From: Cryptomeria japonica
Taxonomy: Eukaryota; Streptophyta; Pinopsida; Cupressales; Cupressaceae
Length of the DNA stretch: 64,000 bases
NCBI RefSeq assembly: GCF_030272615.1
Contig: NC_081409.1
Span: 615,892,755 to 615,956,754, forward strand
Reading direction: 5' to 3'
Shown: positions 45,844 through 55,848 of the stretch, in pieces
Numbering within the stretch: position 1 is the stretch's first letter
How the letters are laid out: each line of letters opens with the position of its first letter
Position numbers and translations under genes: made by a program
The notes under the pieces: generated by a model
The model's database searches: none
What the model was told of the DNA's origin: nothing
What the model saw: the letters and a program-made list of their open reading frames with translations, nothing else

Positions 45844-46562
45844 GCAATTTTAGCACTATAGATCTTTATCTCTCTCCTTTATTTCTCATTTGTGACCATT
45901 CTTCTATGTGTACCCCTCTTCTTCTAGTGTTCCCTTAATTTCTACTTGGGGACGATGCAAAGCATTGAGATCTTATCTTGGTCTCTTTGATGTTGACTCA
46001 AAAGACATCCTCTCTTCACTTTCTTCTAAGGTAGCGTCCTTCTTTGGGGATTGATGATTATTATATGCATATACATACATGATATACATGAGTTATCATA
46101 CAACATAATGACCCCAAGGAAAGAGACACTACCTCATGTTTTGTGTTCATTATCCTTGGGATTATTCCTCGATTGGGGGCTAAATCCTTGTGATAACATG
46201 CTCCCTCTCTTCTCTCTCTTGGGTTTATCCTACCTCAAAGAAATCGCTCCTGATAAGGCGTGTGTGATCGCTTTAACATGGGGGCATACACTCCACTCAT
46301 ATTTTCCTTCTTTCATATTGAGAATTACTTAGTGAACTTTGTTTTGCTTTGTAATCTTTGGTATCCTTGCTTTCATGAATCATAGTGAAGGGAAATTTTC
46401 TACGTGCATTCACAGTTCTTTTCTTCTCGATCTTCCCTTTTACTTTGTCAATCAATGTCATAAGATCCTGAGTCCACTAGGAGCTTGGCGCATCTTGCCT
46501 CCTTGATGTTGTAAAAGTATTTCAATCTTGTTTCCTTGTACTTTACCAACAGTACTAGTGTA
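45844..46562 (+). other. G1 3' non-coding region, left of C3
   Basis: It runs from the last stop to the C3 insertion point. Open frames here show no domain. It aligns, in reverse orientation, with 47850-48590 of G2, with 'gtttccttgtactttacc' shared near the end. Confidence 0.75.
46558..46562 (+). repeat. Left TSD of C3 (gtgta)
   Basis: GTGTA here and GTGTA at 61722-61726 flank C3 exactly. Confidence 0.9.
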
Positions 46563-46644
46563 TGTTGGCATTTGCATAAAGATTGCATTAATGATATGTT
46601 ATGTTGTCATTGATGTCAATTGAACCAGTAATGGCATTTATGAT
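46563..46644 (+). repeat. C3 5' LTR, part 1 (82 bp)
   Basis: It matches the 3' LTR at 60307-60389. G2 interrupts after 'atggcatttatgat'. Confidence 0.92.
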
Positions 46645-47833
46645 TGTAAAGCAGAAAAATCAAACCCTAGTTGTTATCCCCTCCCCAACTCCAAGGAGAG
46701 AGAAGGGAGAGTCACTAGGGTTGATGGTTTTCACTTAGGAGAGACTTTACATTCAAAAGAGGGGTTGAAACCCACAAGATCCAATTCCACACAATGCAAG
46801 ATTGGATTCTAAATGAGTTTCAAGGGTTAAGACATCAAGGATACCCTCTTTTGTAAAGAATGTAGATAGAAAGATTGAACTAGGAATGCATGAAAAGTAG
46901 GAAAGATTTGCTTATAAACAGAGATAGGGATATAGGATGAAGCTGCGGACCTGGAATTAGCAGTAAAATGTTGAGACGGTGCTATTCTGCAAATTTGAGC
47001 GAAAGTTGACGGGACGATGGCGCCCGGCCTGCACACGGTCCTCCAAAAAATCTGCAAAACGAAGGGGGATCTGTTCGTCTCTACACAAGGATTCCAGATC
47101 TTCAATTACAGCCGCGTACTTGCCACCTACACACAGAAAAGAGAGGATGATTGGGGGGTTAGGGATGAGGGGTTTGCCTTTAGGTCAAACCCCGGTTTTG
47201 GAATTAACCAAGAAATGAGAATGTTGTAAATGTAAATGTTTGTAATGTAAACAAGTACTGATACCTTGTTGTAAGAATGTTTGTATTCTTACATGCGAAG
47301 GTGTAAATGTTGTTGTATGTTGTATGTTGTAAGTGATCTCCTCTTCAATGGTTGAATCCTTGTCTTGAATGCAACACTTAGCCTTGAATGGAGACTTAGA
47401 ATGCTCAATTGCTTGAAGGAATGCTTGAATGCTTGAATGCTTGAATGTTTGAATATCGCTTCCGCCTTTTTTCCATCTCCTTTCAAAATGAGAGAGGAAA
47501 TGCAATTTTTATACTTGTCAATTAGGGTTGAAAGACTGATTTTCCCAACCTTAGGCAGACCAGGAAATATTATTTTCCAATTTGCAAACTTAAAGACCCA
47601 AAGCCCCAAAAGAGACCGGGCCCAAAATAGGGCCAGGGACCAGGGCGCTGGGCGCCATGGTCCCACCTCCAGGGACAGTGGGGTGCAAGGAGGATCCGGC
47701 CAGGGTGCTAAAAAATGCAGTTTTTGATGTCATGAACAAGTTTTGGGTTCTCCATTCAGGTTCCATGTTGCATCGCCATCGTGAAGACCCAAATGCGGTC
47801 GAAATTGCAAGTGTCGCAATTTTAGGACGCTAC
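46645..47833 (-). repeat. G2 3' LTR (1189 bp)
   Basis: In minus orientation it starts TGTAGCGTCCTAAAATTGCG at 47833 and ends CTGCTTTACA at 46645. A TATA box (TTTTTATA on plus) is at 47506-47513. Confidence 0.92.
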
Positions 47834-47849
47834 ATTTAGGCCCCACTTT
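47834..47849 (-). other. G2 polypurine tract
   Basis: Minus strand AAGTGGGGCCTAAA abuts the LTR start. G1 has GGGGGCTAAA at the same place. Confidence 0.8.
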
Positions 47850-48593
47850 AGCGGGAGTATAAGCGTACGCCAATACTTCCGGTAAAGTACAAGGAAACAA
47901 CATTGAAAAAACTTTCACCACGTCAAGGAGGCAAGATACACCAAGCCCCCAATGGACTAAGGATCTTACGACTTCGATTGACAAAGTAAAAGGGAAGATC
48001 ACAAGGGAGAACCATGACTGTCAGTAGTAAGGTTCCCTCACTATGAGTCATGCAAGAAAGATATCAAAAATTTTCAAGGCAAAGCGAAATTTTTAAGTAT
48101 CTTGAAAAGATATGAACGAGATGTATGCCCCCCTACGTTAAAGCGATTGCACACACCTCACCGGGGGTGATTGCTTTAAGGTAGTGATACATATAAGAAA
48201 TAAGAAAGGAGCACGTTATCACAAGGATTTAGCCCCCAAGTGTGAGATAAGCCCAAGGATAATAGACACAAAACACAAAGCACAAGGTGACTTCGCTTTC
48301 CTTGGGGTCAGTATGCTGTATGATAATTCATGTATATCATATGTATGTATGCATAATTGTTCTTCATTCCCCAATCAAGGAAGGTCACCTAGAAGAAGGG
48401 AACACATGTGTCTTTTGAGTCAACATGAGAGAGACCAAAAGAGATCTCAATGTTTTGCATCGTCCTCAAGTAGACAACACTAAGGACAACAAATAGAAGA
48501 ATGAGAGTAACACATAGAAGAAGTGACAAAAGAGAGGAGGAGAGATTCTGCTATGCTAATGAACTAGTCTAGCACGTCATCTACCCCGCGATC
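47850..48593 (-). other. G2 3' non-coding region
   Basis: It lies between the last stop codon and the PPT. Small open frames show no domain. It matches the G1 region 45844-46562 plus 61727-61744. Confidence 0.75.
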
Positions 48594-49442
48594 TTACTGA
48601 TCAATATTTCGGGAAGGTAGGAAACACGCTAGAGGAGGAACATCCAACACAACAGATGGAGCTATCACAAGATCCAAACAAGGGCTATGTTCATATCCCA
48701 AGCCACGGTGTTCTTGTCTAGGAGCTAGGATAAGTGCTTTAGAAAATTCGTTAGATAGATGGTTATTAACATCACCATATTCATATTCACTATCAAAATG
48801 TACAGGAGTAGCATTTTCATCATGAATAACATTTTCATCTATATCATCATCAAGATTTATAAAAATAGGATCTTTAACTCGCATAGGATCAAGACCATCA
48901 TGCATCTTATGTTTAGGAGATTTCGGCTCAATCGTCGGCTGAAGAGAAAATGGAATAATACTGGCTGAAGGTGTTTTTGGGGATTGCAAATTTTGAGAAG
49001 CAGCTGCCTGAGCTCTAAGACGACACTTTCGTCGGCGTTCACGTGCAGAACGATTTTTTCTAGTCTTAGTAGGAAGTTGAGAAGAGTGAGGAGGAGGAAT
49101 GTTCTCATCCCTATCACTTGGGTGTTTAGGTTGTGGTCTCTTAGGTTGAATAATAGGAGAAGAGGAAGGTCTCTTCTCTCCATAAGAGGAAGGAGGAGGA
49201 ACCGCTCCATATAAGGCAGGAATATTTGGTTTAGGAAGGAGACCAAGTCCATCATGATGAGGAGGGATAGGTCTACTTTTAGGAAGTTTATTAATCATAG
49301 GCATAGTCACATCCATAGGGATGGGTTGGGAATCTTCTTGAGGAAAGACATTAGTTTTATCTTTCAAAGGAAGAACTTCCTTCTCAAGAACGATAGGAAT
49401 GTCAAGTTTGGGTGTTCTAGGTTCACTTAGAGATAGGATCAT
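48594..49442 (-). CDS. G2 polyprotein C-terminal part, 282 residues
   Basis: The frame starts with an ATG (MILSLSEPRTP) but is a continuation of the polyprotein after a stop at about 49500. It has a Pro-rich region (PIPPHHDGLGLLPKP), then a strongly basic cluster with KTRKNRSARERRRKCRLR, and an acidic C terminus with SEYEYGDVNNHLS. It ends LACFLPSRNIDQ. The basic cluster could bind nucleic acid or act as a nuclear signal. It occurs in G1 in decayed form. No homologous enzyme domain is recognisable. Confidence 0.7.
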   Translation of the reverse strand: MILSLSEPRTPKLDIPIVLEKEVLPLKDKTNVFPQEDSQPIPMDVTMPMINKLPKSRPIPPHHDGLGLLPKPNIPALYGAVPPPSSYGEKRPSSSPIIQPKRPQPKHPSDRDENIPPPHSSQLPTKTRKNRSARERRRKCRLRAQAAASQNLQSPKTPSASIIPFSLQPTIEPKSPKHKMHDGLDPMRVKDPIFINLDDDIDENVIHDENATPVHFDSEYEYGDVNNHLSNEFSKALILAPRQEHRGLGYEHSPCLDLVIAPSVVLDVPPLACFLPSRNIDQ

Positions 49443-49499
49443 ATCTTTCTTCCACTTTTGATAAGATTTGAAAAGATGATCACTTCGCGAAGGAAGAGA

Positions 49500-49979
49500 T
49501 TAGAATTGTTTAGGCCAAAAGTAATCAATAGGAATGCTAGAAGTTCTTTCAGCTGGTTTAAAGAGACTATGATTGACAGTAACAACTTCACCATTATGGG
49601 GAAATTTCAAACACTTGTGAATAGGAGAAGCAATAGCTTTCATGGAAGATAGCCAAGGATAGCTTAGCTTCACACGAAATTGTTCAGATGATGGAATAAT
49701 AGCAAAGTCCACATCAAGGGATTTGTTATGGACCTCAATAGGTAATGTAATAGAACCAATTGCAGGAGAAGAAAATGCATCAAATAGTTTCACAACCACA
49801 TTTGTTTCGTCATAGATCACTTGATTCAATTGCAAAGTAAAAAGAAATTCTTCAGTAATGATATTAACCATACAAGAAGGATCAATAAGCACTCCACGGC
49901 AAGGTGTATTCTTGACTTTTGCAACTATATATAAAGGACCATCAGGTGCCCTAATAGTTTCACTGGAATCAAATGTGAT
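49500..49979 (-). pseudogene. G2 protease-like region
   Basis: It reads IRAPDGPLYIVAKVKNTP upstream of LIDPSCMVNIITEEF, then GSITLPIEVHNKSLDVDFAIIPS and LSYPWLSSMKAIASPIHKCLKF. The active-site region has D-P-S instead of the D-S/T-G form. The same replacement occurs in G1, so it is a family trait and not a recent mutation. The region ends at a TAA at about 49500, where G1 has Gln. Confidence 0.8.
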
Positions 49980-50000
49980 GGAAAGTTCTTAAGGGATTTT

Positions 50001-50624
50001 CTACTGCTCTACAAAGTTAATCACATTCGGAGTCATGGACACAAGATCATCAGGTGAGACAGAGGAATCATTAGTATCAATCGCATTAGAGGTATGAGAA
50101 GGCAATAGATCAGTAAAAATCTGAAGATTTTGGTTAGGAGGAGCTACAGATGTGTTGCCTTTATCATTCACTCCAGAAACAGAAATAGTATTATTATCAA
50201 TCAAATCTTGAATTTTACCCTTTAAAGCAAAACATTTTTCAGTATCATGCCCAGGATGACGATGAAATTGACAAAAAGATTTGTTATCAAAGTAGGGTGA
50301 ATTAATCTTTGTAGGATCTATTTGCCTTATAGGAGGAAGAGTAAGCACATTTTGCTCCAATAACTTATTCATAATACTATGCAATGATTCATTCAAAGGA
50401 GTGCACTTTCTTTCTTTCTTGAAAAACTTAGAAATAGGAGGCACACCTGATGCCGCATTCACATTGTTGTTGATGATGTGTTCATTGAATTTAATGGACT
50501 CTCTGTTCGGTTTAAACTTCCCAAATGGTTGTTGACTACTATCACCCTTATCACTCGGAGCCATAGGATTTGCTTGTTCCATTTGGGTCACAGTCAGTTG
50601 ATAATTGTGAAGAGTTGCGCACAA
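50001..50624 (-). CDS. G2 zinc-knuckle region of Gag, 207 residues
   Basis: This is a continuous frame after the TAG at 50625; the apparent first codon is TTG, not a real start. It contains FCQFHRHPGHDTEKCFALKG, the C-x2-H/x-H-x4-C form of knuckle seen in plant gypsy Gag proteins, at about residue 115. The C-terminal part is Thr/Ser rich. It ends in MTPNVINFVEQ, then a TAG and a TAA within a few codons. It would bind the genomic RNA, if translated by read-through of the upstream stop. Confidence 0.75.
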   Translation of the reverse strand: MCATLHNYQLTVTQMEQANPMAPSDKGDSSQQPFGKFKPNRESIKFNEHIINNNVNAASGVPPISKFFKKERKCTPLNESLHSIMNKLLEQNVLTLPPIRQIDPTKINSPYFDNKSFCQFHRHPGHDTEKCFALKGKIQDLIDNNTISVSGVNDKGNTSVAPPNQNLQIFTDLLPSHTSNAIDTNDSSVSPDDLVSMTPNVINFVEQ

Positions 50625-52007
50625 CTATTGGAAAGAAGTAAACTCAGAAAACAGAAGTTTTTCTCTAATGTCTTTTTGTAAATTAGAAATAAAGATTCTT
50701 TGAATATCATTGTCAGGCACGGGAAAAGAAATTTGAGCATACAAATGCTTATATCTACCAATGAAATCAGTCACTTTTTCTTTAACACCTTGTTTACAAT
50801 GCATTAAATCAATCAAAGTAACCTTAGGACTTATATTGTTTTGAAATTGTTGAATGAAAGCATTTGCAAGTTGTTTGAAAGAAGTAATAGAATAAGAAGG
50901 CAACGAGCAATACCATTGTAGGGCTTTATCTCTTAATGTTCTAGTAAACAGTTTTGCAAGCAACCTTTGGTCATAAGCAAAATCGGTACATATTGTTTGA
51001 AAGGTCTTAACATGTGTTAGAGGATCACCCTTACCATTATAAAGCTCCAAATGCGGAATTTCAACATGTTTAGGGGGGATAGCTCGGACAATGTCAAGAG
51101 AAAGTGGGCTCGCAACATCAAACGTGGGCACACTAAACTTAGATTGATTCATAGAGGCAATTTGTTGTTGTAAAGAAGAGACAGTTTGTGCAAGATTGTT
51201 AATGGTCGCTTCAGACGAAGAGTTCATATTAGATGTGTTAGATTGTGATGGAGGTGTTATGTTATTGAAAGAAGGTAGAGAGTAAGGTGGTGGGACACTA
51301 TGATAGTTAGTCATAGGAGATGATTGGAAAGGAGGAACACTACAAGGAGGAATGGAAGGGTTAAATGAATTGCCCGCTTGTGTCATGTTCATTTGTGGAG
51401 ATATAATAGGAACACTCATTGAAGGAATGAATGAAGAAGTTGGATTGAATGAAGGAAGAGGGTTGATTGAAGAAGAAGGATTGCCCCCATGACTTGTGAT
51501 CATAGGAGGAATGTCTTGTGTTGAAGTAGTCATTATGTTTGATGTAAAAGTAGGTATACTAGCAATAGGAGTCGTCAAAGGAATAGAATGATTAACTTCA
51601 GTAGGAGGTTGTGTATAACCCAAAGTTTCAGCACAACTCTTCATAGGCATCACATTCGAATCCACAATGTGTGCAATACCATGCAAAATATCAATTCCAT
51701 TCTTATCACTTTGAACCATATGTTTTAGACCCTCAATTAATGAAAGAGCTTCACTATCAGGGTATTCTTGAGACATCCATTGTCGAAAATCGTCAAATTG
51801 GCTATCCAATTTCGAAAGTTGTTCTACAGAAACCTCATGGAGAGCTTCTTCATCATTAAGAGGATTAGAGGAATTACCCATGTCCTCATTAAAAAGGCCA
51901 TTCAAATTAGGTTCCATCTCCTCGGTAATTACACCTTGGAAAGACTTAATTCTAAGGCTTCGTCTAACAGGAATAGTGTAAGTAGGGCTTATTGTTGTAA
52001 AACTCAT
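50625..52007 (-). CDS. gag: G2 Gag, 460 residues
   Basis: It starts at ATG 52007 (MSFTTISPTYTIP), at the same position as in G1. Residues 1-130 hold an acidic segment with EEALHEVSVEQL and QWMSQEYPDSEALSLIEG. Residues 140-290 are a Ser/Pro/Thr-rich linker. A coiled-coil-like stretch near 285-300 (ATINNLAQTVSSLQQQIASM) leads into the retrotransposon Gag domain at about 315-455: YNGKGDPLTHVKTFQ, RTLRDKALQWYCSLP, SFKQLANAFIQQF and ISFPVPDNDIQRIF. It ends in SFQ, at a TAG at 50625 that G1 shares. The frame is fully open, so this copy could still make the protein. It would form the particle shell. Confidence 0.88.
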   Translation of the reverse strand: MSFTTISPTYTIPVRRSLRIKSFQGVITEEMEPNLNGLFNEDMGNSSNPLNDEEALHEVSVEQLSKLDSQFDDFRQWMSQEYPDSEALSLIEGLKHMVQSDKNGIDILHGIAHIVDSNVMPMKSCAETLGYTQPPTEVNHSIPLTTPIASIPTFTSNIMTTSTQDIPPMITSHGGNPSSSINPLPSFNPTSSFIPSMSVPIISPQMNMTQAGNSFNPSIPPCSVPPFQSSPMTNYHSVPPPYSLPSFNNITPPSQSNTSNMNSSSEATINNLAQTVSSLQQQIASMNQSKFSVPTFDVASPLSLDIVRAIPPKHVEIPHLELYNGKGDPLTHVKTFQTICTDFAYDQRLLAKLFTRTLRDKALQWYCSLPSYSITSFKQLANAFIQQFQNNISPKVTLIDLMHCKQGVKEKVTDFIGRYKHLYAQISFPVPDNDIQRIFISNLQKDIREKLLFSEFTSFQ

Positions 52008-53170
52008 GCACTAAAGAGAGAGAGAAGATTTTGAATTTTAGAGGTAGCAAATTTCAATAAAATCAGCCAATCTCCTAGATTTAAGCTGTTAAATGCAATC
52101 AGGACAATCTCCCGAAATTTCGGAAAAAATGTCCGGGACCGTGGCGAACGGAGTGCACACGGTCCTCGCAACTTTTTTCAAAATTTTCAAGGATGAAAGT
52201 TATGATGATTTTAAAGCTAATCTGAAAAAATTGAGTGATTTTACGATCTGTAGATAGGCCAAATTAAAGTTGCAATCTCAAAATTGAACCCTACCAAGAT
52301 TGTTGAAAAATGTAAAATTTGAATTTTGAAAAAGAGAGGGAAACTGAAATTTTGAATTTTATGATTTTAGAGGGAATTCTGAAAGCAATGCAAGTTTCGA
52401 AATTTAAAAGTTGACTCGATTTCATGCAAAATTCGAATTTGAAAGTGGGAATCAAAGTTGCTGCAATTAAACACTTAATTTCAAAAGTCACAAATTGCAA
52501 AAATTTGAATAAAACACTGAAATTTCGAATGAATGCCAACACACTTTTCAGATTTAGGACTGTAAGAAACACAATTTTGATATGAATTTTAATTTCAACA
52601 ATTTTTGAATGATTAGAAGCCTCAATCCAAGCAATCGCTAGACCAACTTTGACTTTAATTTTGAAGGTGTTAAAATTGATAAAATCAGCCAAAATTTTGG
52701 ATTTTAGCAGAAAAATACAGTAAGATCTAGCTCCTGAAATTTCAGAAAAAATGTCGGGGATGATGGCGCTCGGGGTGCACACGGTCCTCGCAACTTTTTT
52801 CCAAATTTTCAGGGATGAAAGATATTGTGATTTTATTGCGGAATCCAAAGTTACAGCCGATTTGGAAGTGTTTTGATCAATGAAATTATCAGTCAAAGGT
52901 AGAATCAAGAAGGTTTTAAAAATTAGGGTTTTGATATTTAACCACTTAATTTTCAGAATTAAAGCACAAATATGAATTGACATTTTGCAATAGAAGGGTA
53001 GATCTGAAACAAGCATTAACAATTAAACATTTCACAAGCTCAATTACTTAAAAAGAAAATTTTAGGGTTTTTATGCAATCAACCTCTAAAATTTGCAAAA
53101 GATCAAACATGGAAATGTAATTAAGGAAACAAAATTTTTAGATCTAACCATGAATAATCAGAATGAGGAT
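52008..53170 (-). other. G2 leader with two hairpin-bearing repeats
   Basis: Non-coding. Two copies of an H1-type unit occur, at 52136-52165 and 52758-52787. In plus orientation each is followed by CTCGCAACTTTTTTC and 'aaattttcagggatgaaag', so the whole unit of about 70 bp is duplicated about 620 bp apart. The open frame at 52291-53022 shows no domain. Confidence 0.75.
52136..52165 (-). promoter_or_regulatory. Conserved hairpin H1 in the G2 leader
   Basis: GGACCGTG and CACGGTCC form a perfect 8-bp stem around a 14-nt loop. Compared with the G1 stem (GGATCGTG/CACGATCC) both partners of one pair are changed (T-A to C-G). Confidence 0.6.
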
Positions 53171-53189
53171 GTTCACGTCGGGTTCACCA
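53171..53189 (-). other. G2 primer-binding site
   Basis: On the minus strand TGGTGAACCCGACGTGAAC, 3 nt after the LTR end, as in G1. Confidence 0.6.
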
Positions 53190-53192
53190 AAA

Positions 53193-54413
53193 TGTAAAGT
53201 GGAAAAATTGAACCCTAGTCGTTCTCCCCTCCCCAACTCCAAGGAGAGAGAAGGGAGAGTCACTAGGGTTGATGGTTTTCAATTAGGAGAGACTTTACAT
53301 TCAAAAGAGGGGTTGAAACCCACAAGATCCAGTTCCACACAATGCAAGATTGGATTCTAAATGAGTTTCAAGGGTTAAGACATCAAGGATACCCTCTTTT
53401 GTAAAGAATGTAGATACAAAGATTGAACTAGGAATGCATGAAAAGTAGGAAAGATTCGCTTATAAACAGAGATAGGGATGTAGGATGAAGCTGCGGACCT
53501 GGAATTAGCAGTAAAATGTCGAGACGGTGCTGTTCTGCAAATTTGAGTGAAAGTTGACGGGACGATGGCGCCCGGCGTGCACACGGTCCTCCGAAAAATC
53601 CGCAAAACGAAGGGGGATCTGTTCGTCTCTGCACAAGGATTCCAGATCTTCAATTACAGCCGCGTACCTGCCACCTACACACAGAAAAGAGAGGATGATT
53701 GGGGGGTTAGGGATGAGGGGTTTGCCTTTAGGTCAAACCCCGGTTTTGGAATTAACCAAGAAATGAGAATGTTGTAAATGTAAATGTTTGTAATGTAAAC
53801 AAGTACTGATACCTTGTTGTAAGAATGTTTGTATTCTTACATGCGAAGGTGTAAATGTTGTTGTATGTTGTATGTTGTAAGTGATCTCCTCTTCAATGGT
53901 TGAATCCTTGTCTTGAATGTAACACTTAGCCTTGAATGGAGACTTAGAATGCTCAATTGCTTGAAGGAATGCTTGAATGCTTGAATTCTTGAATGTTTGA
54001 ATATCGCTTCCGCCTTTTTTCCATCTCCTTTCAAAATGAGAGAGGAAATGCAATTTTTATACTTGTCAATTAGGGTTGAAAGACTGATTTTCCTGACCTT
54101 AGGCCAACTAGGAAATATTATTTTCCAATTTGCAAACTTAAAGACCCGAAGCCCCAAAAGAGACCGGGCCCAAAATAGGGCCAGGGACCAGGGCGCTGGG
54201 CGCCCTAGTCTTGAAGGACCAGGGCACTGGGCGCCATGGTCCCACCTCCAGGGACAGCGGGGTACAAGGAGGATCAGGCCAGGGTGCTGAAAAATGCAGT
54301 TTTTGATGTCATGAACAAGTTTCGGGGTCTCCATTCAGGTTCCGTGTTGCATCACCATCGTGAAGACCCAAATGCGGTCGAAATTGCAAGTGTCGCAATT
54401 TTAGGACGCTACA
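53193..54413 (-). repeat. G2 5' LTR (1221 bp)
   Basis: In minus orientation it starts TGTAGCGTCCTAAAATTG at 54413 and ends CCACTTTACA at 53193. It has an extra copy of a roughly 31-bp segment near 54200-54235 (a 'gggcgctgggcgcc' unit) that the 3' LTR lacks. A TATA box (TTTTTATA on plus) is at 54054-54061. Confidence 0.92.
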
Positions 54414-54418
54414 ATAAT

Positions 54419-55774
54419 ATTGTTGATATTGTTGTTATTATTGATATTGGCTTGTAATGGGCAAGAAGAGATTTGAGGAAGATGTTATAAACCGGTATGT
54501 TAGTTTGTTAGTTGAATCAGTAAACTGGTATATAAGGTTAAACCCTTTTCTATGCAATGTAATCGATAAACCCAACCAATTCTTTTTTTGTTAAACCCTA
54601 ACCGATCAAGTTTGTTGGTTTAAGATCTAATGATGAGTGGTAATGATAGAGATGCATGTGATCATTGAATGAGGATAAGTTCATATTGTTTTTAGCATGT
54701 TGTTTGTTTGTTTGTTGTCTAGGGAATGAGCAAAATGGATTGCATCTAATGCATAGCGCGCGATGAGTTACAAAGTCTGATGAAGCAGTGAACATGGAGC
54801 GATTGGAATTTTCTTGAAGAATGTGAAGAGATTGTTATGATTTCTAATAGTCAAGATTGAATTGACTTGTTTGTAATTTCTATGAGAGAATTAGGTTTTT
54901 TTTGTGTTACCAACCTAATTGATTTGTATTTAAGGTCGATGAATTTGTTTGTAAGAGTGTTGGCAAAGTGTTGGTTGAAAACTAGTTGAGAGTGTGGTTG
55001 CCTAACCAGAGAATGGATCTGTAGTTTGTGTAAAGGAAGATTGAAGCTTAAAAGGATCTGATCAAGCAAATGTATTGCTACTCAGATAGATCAAGAAAAC
55101 CTGTTGTTTTCTAACAATTATAGCAGAATTGAAATCCCCTAACCAGGTAAGCTCTAACAAGATTAATTACTTATTAAATCCTCTAACAAGGTGGTCCATT
55201 AGCTTGAATTCTCAAACCCTCTACCAAGGTTACTCCTAATAGGGTATTTTGCTTTTTTATCAAGGCATTTTGTAAATCCCTTAATCGGGTGATTCCTAAC
55301 AGAATCAATTCTTAACAAGACTTATTGTAAAAGATTTAATAGGCTTGGCTCCTAACAGGGCAAACTTCATAAGAGTTTAGATAGCTATCCTTGTGAGTCT
55401 CATATCACCGTGGTTTTTACCTATTTGGGTTTTCCATGTATAAACATTTGTGTCAAGTGGTGAATGTTTTTGTGGTTATGATCTTATTTATTGATTTGAT
55501 TAATTTCTGATAAGGCATGATAACTAGAAGTATTGAGAGATTGAATATGTTGAGATATGACTAAGCATTTTGATGTTTATAAGATTGAAGTTGCTTACTA
55601 TTAAGTTGTTATAACAGTTAACCGGTTGATGTTGAGTATTGATCTTGATAAGTGAAAGTTTACTTTGTGAGTTTGATTTTGAGATTGGGAAGTTTGTATC
55701 AGTTTTTCAGTATACTGATTCACCCCCCCACTCTCAGTATTATACCAAATACTTATTCTTTCATCATCCCATCA
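54419..55774 (+). repeat. C3 5' LTR, part 2 (1356 bp)
   Basis: It continues with ATTGTTGATATTG and matches 60390-61721. The C-tract GATTCACCCCCCCACTC is near its end, which reads ATCCCATCA. Confidence 0.92.
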
Positions 55775-55776
55775 TT

Positions 55777-55788
55777 TGGTATTAGAGC
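55777..55788 (+). other. C3 primer-binding site
   Basis: TGGTATTAGAGC differs from the initiator-Met site by one C-to-T change. Confidence 0.85.
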
Positions 55789-55848
55789 TTCTCAGGTCCT
55801 CTTTAATCTAAAAGCCTAACATCTTGAGGAAAAAATCTTGTAGATCAT

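Larger units (their letters stand above)
46645..54413 (-). mobile_element. G2: gypsy-like non-autonomous LTR element, minus strand
   Basis: LTRs at 53193-54413 (5') and 46645-47833 (3'). The flanking 5-mers are atgat (46640-46644) and ataat (54414-54418), a duplication with one difference. Open, mostly intact Gag and following frames, but no RT, RNase H or integrase. It is 7769 bp long. Its LTRs differ at few positions by eye, so it is the youngest insertion in this nest. Confidence 0.93.

Noticed and set aside
47657-48002. Small frames in the G2 3' LTR and 3' non-coding region
   Set aside because: They overlap each other on both strands and the LTR/PPT boundary; no domain.
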